Shown one piece after another: positions 1 through 5,370 of a DNA stretch of 6,143 nucleotides. The position numbers and the translations under genes were made by a program. Position 1 is the stretch's first letter; every line of letters starts with the position of its first letter. Where the stretch lies: assembly GCA_002506015.1 (NCBI GenBank), contig DAWR01000074.1:10750-16892 (forward strand), written 5' to 3'. This DNA comes from Candidatus Methanogasteraceae archaeon UBA261 (GTDB lineage: Archaea > Halobacteriota > Methanosarcinia > Methanosarcinales > Methanogasteraceae). Below the pieces are notes generated by a model. The model saw only the letters and a list, made by a program, of their open reading frames with translations. It was not told the origin of the DNA and searched no databases.

Positions 1-160
1 GTCGCGTTTATATTTGGCAATGTCACACTTCGCCCCACATTCCAACTAGCAGCCAGCGGTTCCGCCTCGTGCGACGCCAACGACGCATGAACGCACGCTG
101 ATGTCAGTGGAGACCATCGTGTCACATCGCCTGGGCGCCCTCATGATTATACAAGACTAT
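1..160. other. Left-edge sequence with no convincing gene
   Basis: No supportable gene is seen on either strand. On the + strand the frame starting at base 1 is open for 29 codons to a TGA at 88-90, so it could be the very end of a gene lying to the left, but the peptide resembles nothing I recognise. Minus-strand frames are all short. An 8-bp perfect palindrome (GGGCGCCC) lies at 133-140 without other context. Confidence 0.4.
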
Positions 161-171
161 GGGGGGCGATA

Positions 172-181
172 GAAATATAAA
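172..181 (+). promoter_or_regulatory. TATA-like box upstream of the toxin-antitoxin-like pair
   Basis: The A/T stretch GAAATATAAA follows a G-rich run and fits an archaeal TATA box. A start of transcription about 25 bp downstream would fall near 200-206, leaving a leader of roughly 15-20 nt that contains GAGGG (209-213), a good Shine-Dalgarno site 7 bases before the ATG at 221. Inferred from pattern and spacing only. Confidence 0.4.
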
Positions 182-220
182 CGAATCCATCAAACAATTT
201 AGCAATATGAGGGCTTAAAC

Positions 221-421
221 ATGATCAACAGGTCGATACTGGCAGAACAATTGTTGACTGAGATTGCGGACGTTTCAATTGATTTTTTGCCAAAAATCAC
301 AGATATGATCCGCACTATCAAGAGAAAACTGTTGATATCTGTGACAGATGGAAAATACTCTGAATTACAACTTAAAAAGTTTATAGATGCCCGCAGTAGT
401 TGGAGTGATCTGGACATCTAA
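221..421 (+). CDS. Small protein, candidate VapB-like antitoxin
   Basis: A 66-residue protein that starts at ATG 221 with GAGGG seven bases upstream. It is mostly charged and amphipathic. Residues about 6-36 look helical (AEQLLTEIADVSIDF onward), and the tail is short and acidic-aromatic (SSWSDLDI). That plan, a helical N-terminal part plus a short extended tail ending in a W/D-rich patch, is typical of antitoxins paired with PIN-domain toxins, where the tail occupies the toxin's active site. The main support is context: the next gene, 36 bp downstream on the same strand, is a PIN-domain toxin remnant. No ribbon-helix-helix or AbrB signature is evident, so the antitoxin family is not identified. 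Codons are visibly A/T-richer than in the housekeeping genes to the right, which suggests a separately acquired module. It could also be an unrelated small hypothetical protein. Confidence 0.5.
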   Translation: MINRSILAEQLLTEIADVSIDFLPKITDMIRTIKRKLLISVTDGKYSELQLKKFIDARSSWSDLDI

Positions 422-457
422 GATATCCAACAGGAAATTCAATGAGGGTATGGGAAG

Positions 458-697
458 ATGGGTTTTCGAAAAATCTGTGTAGATTCCGATGTGGTCATAG
501 ACTACCTGCGCGGGAAAATCAGAAAGTCAGCCGATATTCATGCAAAACGCTCCAAGACCGGTGACTCGCTGGACGTAAAAGATATTCTTGTAGCGGAAAC
601 ATGTATTTATTTCAATATCCCACTACTTACAAGAAATATCGAGCATTTTCGTAGACTAAAAGAGCTGCCATTGGTTGACGTAGATGCGCTGCTTTAG
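458..697 (+). CDS. vapC: Truncated PIN-domain (VapC-like) toxin, centrally deleted
   Basis: PIN-domain VapC toxins are usually about 125-140 residues and cut RNA using acidic residues clustered from four places in the chain. This reading frame has only 79. The N-terminal strand with the first catalytic Asp is present (VDSDVVIDYLRG, D9). The C-terminal half is also present: an SADIHAKR helix, DILVAETC with acidic D42, and LLTRNIEHF with the usual T-R-N-x-x-H-F motif at 58-64. Between K20 and about R22 the middle of the domain is missing, including the conserved Glu of the E-L-x-x-G segment. About 50-60 residues appear lost in frame, with the junction near bases 515-525. The protein therefore probably lacks nuclease activity and may be a decaying gene. 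A GAGGG (444-448) precedes the ATG at 458. The gene ends with TAG followed at once by TAA. It probably shares a transcript with the small gene upstream. Confidence 0.7.
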   Translation: MGFRKICVDSDVVIDYLRGKIRKSADIHAKRSKTGDSLDVKDILVAETCIYFNIPLLTRNIEHFRRLKELPLVDVDALL

Positions 698-709
698 TAA
701 GTACTGCTA

Positions 710-862
710 ATGACATCATCATCGATTCGCCAAATCTCAACGCATGGCGCTGGCAACAACCACAATTCGTGGGACTCCGGCATCGGCAACGACCAGATCG
801 CCCCCACAGGCGCCGCAATCGCTCTTCTGATCCCGCAAGCCGCAGCCGGGGTGCCCGCGTGA
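710..862 (+). CDS. 50-residue open frame overlapping the Agl23-like start
   Basis: An ATG at 710 opens 50 codons ending in TGA at 860-862. Its last bases overlap the GTG start of the next gene (859) as GTGA, an arrangement common in translationally coupled genes. Codons are G/C-rich at third positions, in keeping with the downstream gene and unlike the A/T-rich toxin module upstream. The peptide has an N/G/W-rich part (GNNHNSWDSGIGN, residues 15-27) followed by an Ala/Ile/Leu-rich tail (GAAIALLIPQAAAGVPA). The first part is faintly like the N-x-W-D-x-G turns of NosD-type beta-helix surface proteins, so this may be the surviving 3' end of a larger gene whose front was lost when the A/T-rich module arrived. 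That is speculation. No clear Shine-Dalgarno site is seen, and it may not be expressed. Confidence 0.25.
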   Translation: MTSSSIRQISTHGAGNNHNSWDSGIGNDQIAPTGAAIALLIPQAAAGVPA

Positions 863-2331
863 ACAAAAAAAACAGGTATCTCATAATCTTCCTCGCAATC
901 ATCATCTTGGCAACAGCACTCCGCTTTTACGCGCTCGATGAGAAGGTCTTCCACCACGACGAGGGCGTACATGGATACTTGACCTACAAATTTATGAAAA
1001 GCGGGGCATATCACTACGACCCGACATATCACGGACCCTTCCTCTATTACACAACAGCAGCGATCTTCAAGCTCTTCGGCGACTCCAACTTCACAGCCAG
1101 ATTGCTCCCTGCAATCTCCGGTGTTTTGCTAGTCGTACTGATCTACGCGCTCCGGGATCAGCTCGGGGATGAGGGGGCGCTCATCACGGCAGCGATGCTC
1201 GCAATCTCCCCGTCCTTTGTGTATTATTCGAGATTCTTCAGAAACGACATATATATCGCGCTCTTCTCACTGATCTTCATAATTTCCGCGGTCAAATACG
1301 TAAAACATAGAGGCAACTGGCAGCGGCGGATCTACGTCTGCACCGGCGCAGCAGCAGGTTCGCTTGCCGTCTGCACAAAGGAGAATGCGTATATCATCGC
1401 AGGCTTCTTTTTCCTGTTTATACTGGGATATCTCATAACTCAAAAGCAGATAAACACCACAACAGCGATTGACGCATCATTCTTTGTACTGATATTCTCC
1501 GCAATCTTCGCACTGTTCTATTCGAACTTCTTAACAGATCCGGATGCGCTCATATCTGTTGTCCCGGACGCAGTCAACCACTGGACCGAGATGCACCGAA
1601 TCGAGCGCATCGGCGGTCACTGGTCCTTCTATCTCCCGATTCTTCTCCGGTATGAACTCCCAATCACGTTATTCGCAGCCGCGGGCGGAGCATATTATCT
1701 GGAAAAGAGAAATATATTTATGATCTTTCTAATCTACTGGGGCACAACAGCGCTCATCACATACTCCTACCTGCAGGAGAAGGTGCCGTGGCTCGTACCC
1801 CATATCCTGCTCCCATTTGCACTGCTCGCCGGCGCATATCTCGGGGAACTGCTGCCAGCACTCCCACAGAAGCCAAGGAGAATCGAAGCAGCCGTGGTGC
1901 TGATCGTTGTTCTCTCGGCGGCGCTATTCATCCAGCAGAGCGTATTCATAAATTACTGCGAAAACACGAAGTCAGACGAGATTGTGGTACTTGGCGTACC
2001 CATACACGGACTGATCTATGTGCATACCACCGCAGAGGTTCTCGATGTGGTTGATTTCATTGATCAGCGAGTCCGGGACGATTCCAACACGAGCATACTG
2101 ATCGCAGCCCCGGAAAACGATTACTGGCCCCTTCCATGGTACACGCGAAACTACGAGGGATGTGGATACCTGGACAAGGTACCTGCACGATCGAGCGCGG
2201 ATATCATAATCATTCCCGAGGAGAAACGATACAATATCACAATTCACTGGAGTTATTCAAACAAGGAGTTCACACTGCGTCCAGGATACAAGATGCTGCA
2301 GTATTACAAACCCGAATCCGAATCAAAATAA
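859..2331 (+). CDS. agl23: Agl23-like (TIGR03663) polytopic GT-C family membrane protein
   Basis: A 490-residue integral membrane protein of the TIGR03663 type, a GT-C fold relative of PMT/ArnT glycosyltransferases named after an archaeal glycosylation gene. The family is presumed to act on lipid-linked sugars at the cytoplasmic membrane, but its exact reaction is not established. Visible signatures are: a first membrane helix at 7-26; an acidic motif HHDEGVHGY (32-40) in the first outer loop, where GT-C enzymes place the catalytic Asp; DPTYHGPFLYY (54-64); YYSRFFRND (122-130); QEKVPWLVPH (306-315); and DYWPLPWY (421-428) in a soluble C-terminal domain that starts near residue 370. About ten hydrophobic segments lie between. 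I chose GTG 859 because it sits directly before the membrane helix. An upstream GTG at 769 would only add an Arg-rich stretch read from another frame. The 3' end overlaps the end of truA on the other strand by 28 bp. Confidence 0.88.
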   Translation: MNKKNRYLIIFLAIIILATALRFYALDEKVFHHDEGVHGYLTYKFMKSGAYHYDPTYHGPFLYYTTAAIFKLFGDSNFTARLLPAISGVLLVVLIYALRDQLGDEGALITAAMLAISPSFVYYSRFFRNDIYIALFSLIFIISAVKYVKHRGNWQRRIYVCTGAAAGSLAVCTKENAYIIAGFFFLFILGYLITQKQINTTTAIDASFFVLIFSAIFALFYSNFLTDPDALISVVPDAVNHWTEMHRIERIGGHWSFYLPILLRYELPITLFAAAGGAYYLEKRNIFMIFLIYWGTTALITYSYLQEKVPWLVPHILLPFALLAGAYLGELLPALPQKPRRIEAAVVLIVVLSAALFIQQSVFINYCENTKSDEIVVLGVPIHGLIYVHTTAEVLDVVDFIDQRVRDDSNTSILIAAPENDYWPLPWYTRNYEGCGYLDKVPARSSADIIIIPEEKRYNITIHWSYSNKEFTLRPGYKMLQYYKPESESK

Positions 2332-3155
2332 ATCTCTTTCATGACGTCATGCCGCACCATCATCTCCGAAAACGCTTCTTTCATCCGTCTCTTCGAGTAA
2401 TGATCCTCACTCCATTCGACACCATCGAATACGACATTTCGCAGCACCAGACCATATGCCGGAGCTGGCTTCGGTCCCTGACACTCAACATCGGCATGGT
2501 CCGCGAAATTGAGCAACCCCCAAAGCCAGTCCCGATCACGCGTGCTCTCCCCGATCAGTTCCAGTGCCGAAACGATTCTCCGAACCATATTCCACAGGAA
2601 ACTCTGCGCGGCGACGTCAATTATAATAAAACCGTTTCTTTCATGCATAGTGATCCGGTCGATGGTTTTAACGGTGTCCTCTCTCGCTTTCGTGAAATTT
2701 AAGAAATCGTGCCGGCCAGTGAGAAGGGATGCTGAGTCTCGCATACTACCGATGTTATACCCGCGGTCGTAGAGAAAATACCGGTATTCGCGGCTGATTG
2801 CATCCCTGCGTGCATTGAAACCCGGGGGCACCTCTGCGTATGCCCAGACCCAGATATCGTCCGGGAGCCTGCTATTGATGATCCTCGAAAGCAAGTCGCC
2901 GAACCCGGATTCAGTATCAAATGCAATAACCTGCCCGAACGCGTGCACGCCCGTATCTGTTCTCGCCGATCGTGAATATCGTGCTTCCCTGAGTTCCTTA
3001 ATGTCGCTTGCGATACCTGCTTCTCTGAGCGATGCAAAGATCTCGGTCTCGACTGCGTAGGCGTTTGACTGGATCTGAAATCCGTGGTAGCGATCTCCGA
3101 TGTACGCCAGTTTGAGCGCGATTCGGGTTGTTTCGGAGTTTGTTATGAGCGTCAT
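2304..3155 (-). CDS. truA: tRNA pseudouridine synthase TruA (tRNA U38-40)
   Basis: TruA isomerises uridines 38-40 in the anticodon stem of many tRNAs to pseudouridine in the cytoplasm. The 283-residue length suits the family. Signatures are LAYIGDRYHGFQIQ near the start (16-29), the catalytic loop SARTDTGVHAFGQ (63-75) with the nucleophile Asp67, a DAISREYRYFLYD segment in the central domain, and FLWNMVRRIV near the C-terminus, equivalent to the bacterial F-x-x-x-M-V-R-x-I motif. The frame stays open upstream to ATG 3242, but the extra 29 residues are unlike TruA and would run through the promoter region, so ATG 3155 is preferred. Only a weak GAGA precedes it. The gene is divergent from the dehydrogenase to its right and convergent with the Agl23-like gene, whose last 28 bp it overlaps; the shared bases encode the non-conserved tails of both proteins. 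Confidence 0.95.
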   Translation of the reverse strand: MTLITNSETTRIALKLAYIGDRYHGFQIQSNAYAVETEIFASLREAGIASDIKELREARYSRSARTDTGVHAFGQVIAFDTESGFGDLLSRIINSRLPDDIWVWAYAEVPPGFNARRDAISREYRYFLYDRGYNIGSMRDSASLLTGRHDFLNFTKAREDTVKTIDRITMHERNGFIIIDVAAQSFLWNMVRRIVSALELIGESTRDRDWLWGLLNFADHADVECQGPKPAPAYGLVLRNVVFDGVEWSEDHYSKRRMKEAFSEMMVRHDVMKEIYFDSDSGL

Positions 3156-3256
3156 GCTGATTCTCGGTTGAGAGTTACATGGATCTGGAGACTTATGATT
3201 TTTCGCATGTCCATGACCCACGATACATATTTGCCAGAACAAGACAATCCAAGATC
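3156..3256. promoter_or_regulatory. Divergent promoter region between truA and the dehydrogenase gene
   Basis: This 101-bp spacer separates the start codons of two divergent genes. It holds one clear TATA-like element, ATACATATTT (3223-3232). On the + strand, transcription starting about 25 bp downstream would begin near 3252-3256, at or just before the ATG at 3257, which predicts a leaderless or nearly leaderless mRNA and agrees with the lack of a Shine-Dalgarno site there. On the - strand the same A/T patch, or an A-rich patch around 3195-3204, could serve truA with a leader of a few tens of bases. Inferred from spacing only. Confidence 0.4.
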
Positions 3257-4240
3257 ATGCATAACCACATAACAATCGCAGTCGTTGAGGGCGATGGGAT
3301 CGGAAAGGAAGTCATCCCTGCCGCAGTCACGGTACTGGACACGCTTTCGCTTGATATCGAGAAGGTTCCGGTCGAGATTGGATATAGTAAGTGGAAACGC
3401 ACAGGACGCGCGATAACAGAAGAGGACTTCGAGATCCTCAGGTCATGTGACTGCATGCTCTTTGGTGCGGTCACAACACCGCCGGACCCGGATTACCGGA
3501 GTGTGCTCGTGCAGATCAGGCAGGGGTTCGATTTGTACGCCAACATACGACCGATCAGGAGCATAACGAACGACCGCAATATCGATTTCACAATCGTCAG
3601 GGAGAACACCGAGGGCATGTACTCGGGTATCGAGGAGGTCTTTTCCGATGCCGTGCATTCGACACGGGTCGTAACTCGCAGGTGCAGCGAGCGTATCGCG
3701 GAGTATGCATGCTCGCTTGCGCGTGACAAACGCCTCACAATCGTACATAAAGCAAACATCCTGAAGTCGTGCCGGCTCTTCAGAGATGTCTGCATAGGGA
3801 TTGCAGACAAAAACGGGGTTCAGTGGGAAGACATGCTTGTCGATTCCACCGCACACCGCCTCGTACTCGATCCCGAGCGGTTTGAGGTGATCGTGACGAC
3901 CAACCTCTTTGGAGATATCTTGAGCGATATGTCTGCCGCCTTGATCGGCGGTCTTGGCGTCTGCGCCAGCGCAAACATCGGGGAGGATTATGCGATGTTT
4001 GAGCCGGTGCACGGGAGCGCACCCGACATCGCAGGCAAAGGACTCGCAAACCCGATCGCAGCGATCATGAGCCTTGCGATGATGCTTGAGTGGCATGGCA
4101 TGGAGCGGGAGTCGGATGCGATAACTGGTGCTGTGCTTAATTCTGTGTCGTTGGGTATGACAACTCCGGATATTGGCGGACGATTCGCAACAGCAGAGGT
4201 TGCGGCTGCGATTGCGAAAAGAGTTGAAGATGGACTGTAA
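3257..4240 (+). CDS. NAD-type isocitrate/isopropylmalate/homoisocitrate dehydrogenase family protein
   Basis: A 327-residue beta-decarboxylating dehydrogenase that oxidises a 2-hydroxy-acid with NAD+ and releases CO2. Family marks are VVEGDGIGKEV (9-19), the substrate-binding SVLVQIRQGFDLYANIRP (82-99), IVRENTEGMYSG (113-124) with catalytic Tyr122, VHKANILK (163-170) with catalytic Lys165, metal-binding Asp196, Asp220 and Asp224 (NLFGDILSD), and HGSAPDIAGKGLANP (252-266). Asp257 followed by Ile, in place of the Lys-Tyr of NADP enzymes, indicates NAD. The SVLVQIR segment lacks the S-x-N of classical isocitrate dehydrogenases. It therefore fits LeuB (leucine synthesis) or AksF (homoisocitrate dehydrogenase of the 2-oxosuberate/coenzyme B route in methanogens) at least as well, and the substrate cannot be fixed from sequence alone. 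The start at 3257 puts the Met four residues before the first strand; ATG 3179 would add 26 residues that look unrelated. No leuC/leuD-like partner is in the window. Confidence 0.9.
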   Translation: MHNHITIAVVEGDGIGKEVIPAAVTVLDTLSLDIEKVPVEIGYSKWKRTGRAITEEDFEILRSCDCMLFGAVTTPPDPDYRSVLVQIRQGFDLYANIRPIRSITNDRNIDFTIVRENTEGMYSGIEEVFSDAVHSTRVVTRRCSERIAEYACSLARDKRLTIVHKANILKSCRLFRDVCIGIADKNGVQWEDMLVDSTAHRLVLDPERFEVIVTTNLFGDILSDMSAALIGGLGVCASANIGEDYAMFEPVHGSAPDIAGKGLANPIAAIMSLAMMLEWHGMERESDAITGAVLNSVSLGMTTPDIGGRFATAEVAAAIAKRVEDGL

Positions 4241-4357
4241 ACTCTCTACTCCAGCGTGATCCATGTGTGTTCGATTAAGACTCAACCAAACACCACAAAC
4301 ATGGGCATTCCGATAACACTGGGTACTTTACATGTTACTGCCACATAGCCGGCAAAG

Positions 4358-4382
4358 TATATATAATTTATTTTATATTTTG
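4358..4382 (+). terminator. A/T-rich tract, possible T-rich terminator for the dehydrogenase transcript
   Basis: The 25 bases are almost all A/T, with short T runs (TTTATTTTATATTTT) on the + strand. Archaeal RNA polymerase often stops at T-rich stretches without a hairpin, so this could end the dehydrogenase mRNA about 120 bp after its stop. It could equally act as a TATA-bearing promoter for an unseen transcript. Confidence 0.25.
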
Positions 4383-4403
4383 TAGAAAAATCAACTACAA
4401 AGG

Positions 4404-4491
4404 GCACAGAGGAACACAGAGTTTGCCCAATCGTGCATTACTCACAAAATTCATCTTAAAACAGGTTACATCTCTCTGTGACCCTCTGCGC
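4404..4491. repeat. Inverted CACAGAG-unit repeat pair
   Basis: The left arm (4404-4421, GCACAGAGGAACACAGAG) and the reverse complement of the right arm (4474-4491, GCGCAGAGGGTCACAGAG) agree at 15 of 18 positions, with a 52-base loop. Each arm is itself a tandem of near-10-base CACAGAG units. The right arm continues with a third unit to about 4504 (ACTCTGTGGTTCT). From memory, strings of CACAGAGGA-like units are scattered in many bacterial and archaeal genomes beside short accessory genes. I recall the pattern but not an established function. Confidence 0.65.
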
Positions 4492-4619
4492 ACTCTGTGG
4501 TTCTATATCCCACGTTTTATCCAAGATATAGTCACAAAAATGTACAATAATCAATTAGAAGTACTGGCACTGAGTGAACGAGATTGCTTTTGTGTATGGT
4601 GGTATGGATCTGCAAAGGC

Positions 4620-4650
4620 AGTGATGAGTGTGAGCACTGTGACGATCACT
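4620..4650. repeat. Short hairpin downstream of the DUF3782-like gene
   Basis: AGTGAT (4620-4625) pairs with ATCACT (4645-4650), and inside it AGTG (4627-4630) pairs with CACT (4635-4638) around a TGAG loop. The two stems are separated by a lopsided internal loop (1 base against 6). It lies 34 bp past the stop of the minus-strand gene and could act in 3' end formation or stability. There is no T run directly after it on the minus strand, so it is not a classical intrinsic terminator. Confidence 0.35.
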
Positions 4651-4683
4651 TGAGGTGCTTAACCGAACACACATGCAGAGTGA

Positions 4684-5271
4684 TCATACCACGCTTCTTG
4701 CGATGAGATCGATTCCCAGTTCCTTACATTTCTTTTTTGCGCTATCTGTTATGCTCACGCTGATAATAATTGATCGTATCTTCTTTTCAAGACATTTCTC
4801 GGCAAAGGCGCTCTTGCGATGGAAGTTGAAGACATCACCCAGTTTTGTGTGGGATTTTACCTCCACAACATAATTCACAGTATCCTCCAGGTACAGATCA
4901 TACTCCACATCTGCAGGCACCCCGTATAACTCCCCTTTCTCATCTCTTAACCACAGGTGCTCGATCTTTTTGAAGGTCTGTCCCGAAAACTCCTCTACGA
5001 TTTGTCTAATACCTGCTTCCAGTCCATAAGCAGCGTGACCACTCAGCGCAGAGATCATTAATTTGATTGCCTGCTGATCGATAGACATGTCTTCAAACAG
5101 ATGCCCAAATCTTTTTAATTGCCGGTTACCATCCTCTCTTAGCTCCTTGATCTCTTCCAGAATCCGCTCAAAATTATCTCTGGATGCGAAGACGTCCGCC
5201 ATTATGTCCATGATCTCATATCTGAACGCGCTATGCTCGCGAAGTAGGTCCGGAAGCTTCTGACGCATCAT
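4684..5271 (-). CDS. DUF3782-like protein with PD-(D/E)XK nuclease fold
   Basis: A 195-residue protein in two parts. Residues about 1-75 are strongly charged and helical, probably coiled coil (FERILEEIKELREDGNRQL, 34-52). Residues about 80-195 match the PD-(D/E)XK nuclease plan: a helix with Glu85 (YGLEAGIRQIVEEF), then VEYDLYL with Asp125, then YVVEVKS with Glu137-x-Lys139, a basic FNFHRKSAFAEK helix (about 149-160), and the strand SIIISV. This order, a coiled coil before a small nuclease domain, is that of the DUF3782 family found in archaea and cyanobacteria. All active-site positions look intact, so DNA cleavage is plausible, but substrate and role are unknown. No methyltransferase, helicase or CRISPR partner is beside it. 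Two ATG codons (5271, 5268) can start it; no strong Shine-Dalgarno site is seen. It follows the surface protein gene on the same strand after a 99-bp gap that has its own TATA-like site. Confidence 0.8.
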   Translation of the reverse strand: MMRQKLPDLLREHSAFRYEIMDIMADVFASRDNFERILEEIKELREDGNRQLKRFGHLFEDMSIDQQAIKLMISALSGHAAYGLEAGIRQIVEEFSGQTFKKIEHLWLRDEKGELYGVPADVEYDLYLEDTVNYVVEVKSHTKLGDVFNFHRKSAFAEKCLEKKIRSIIISVSITDSAKKKCKELGIDLIARSVV

Positions 5272-5339
5272 GCTTCAAACTCTGCCGAACTGAGAGATTC
5301 CGCACTTACGCACATGATATCTTCTATCAGCTATCGCTG

Positions 5340-5347
5340 TAATAAAG
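5340..5347 (-). promoter_or_regulatory. TATA-like box upstream of the DUF3782-like gene
   Basis: Read on the minus strand this is CTTTATTA, close to the archaeal TATA consensus. Transcription starting about 25 bp on would give a leader of roughly 45 nt before the ATG at 5271. This suggests independent transcription from the surface protein gene that ends at 5371. Inferred from pattern and spacing. Confidence 0.35.
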
Positions 5348-5370
5348 ATAGTACATCCCGCACCAGTGAA

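Larger units (their letters stand above)
4262..4675. repeat. Outer inverted repeat bounding the spacer
   Basis: The left arm at 4262-4279 (CATGTGTGTTCGATTAAG) and the reverse complement of the right arm at 4658-4675 match at 17 of 18 positions, with 378 bp between the arms. Outside each arm a TGATC is found: directly adjacent on the left (4257-4261 region) and six bases away on the right (4681-4685 region). The similarity may therefore extend as an older, indel-broken terminal repeat. The arms start 22 bp and end 8 bp from the stop codons of the flanking genes. A chance match of this quality is unlikely in 6 kb. Confidence 0.7.
4241..4683. other. Repeat-rich, gene-free spacer between convergent genes
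   Basis: This 443-bp stretch lies between the stop codons of the dehydrogenase (+) and the DUF3782-like gene (-). The best open frame (4423-4653, +) crosses the CACAGAG repeats, has no family resemblance and is judged spurious. The spacer holds three inverted pairs: an outer 18-bp pair, a CACAGAG pair and a short hairpin. It also has an A/T-rich tract. Two inverted repeats placed just behind the two stop codons make it look like a small non-autonomous element or a shared 3' processing/termination signal. It is more A/T-rich than the flanking genes. Confidence 0.6.

Noticed and set aside
48..90. Possible tRNA T-arm (GGTTCCGCC-like) at the left edge
   Set aside because: No matching acceptor stem, anticodon arm or correct T-loop sequence can be found around it.
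769..858. N-terminal extension of the Agl23-like protein from an upstream GTG
   Set aside because: The added 30 residues are an Arg/Pro-rich run unlike the family, and the membrane helix starts right after GTG 859; another frame in the same stretch has more gene-like codon use.
3179..3256. Longer start (ATG 3179) for the dehydrogenase
   Set aside because: The extra 26 residues do not resemble the family and would place the start inside the divergent promoter region; ATG 3257 lies just before the first conserved strand.
3443..4285. 280-residue minus-strand open frame opposite the dehydrogenase gene
   Set aside because: Shadow of the well-supported + strand gene; Cys/His/Arg-rich composition typical of an antisense frame.
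4401..4504. CACAGAG repeats as a CRISPR array
   Set aside because: Units are about 10 bases, imperfect and in opposite orientations, with no regular spacers and no cas genes in view.
4423..4653. 76-residue open frame on the + strand in the convergent spacer
   Set aside because: It crosses the right CACAGAG arm, has no ribosome binding site or family resemblance, and is best explained as chance in a gene-free spacer.
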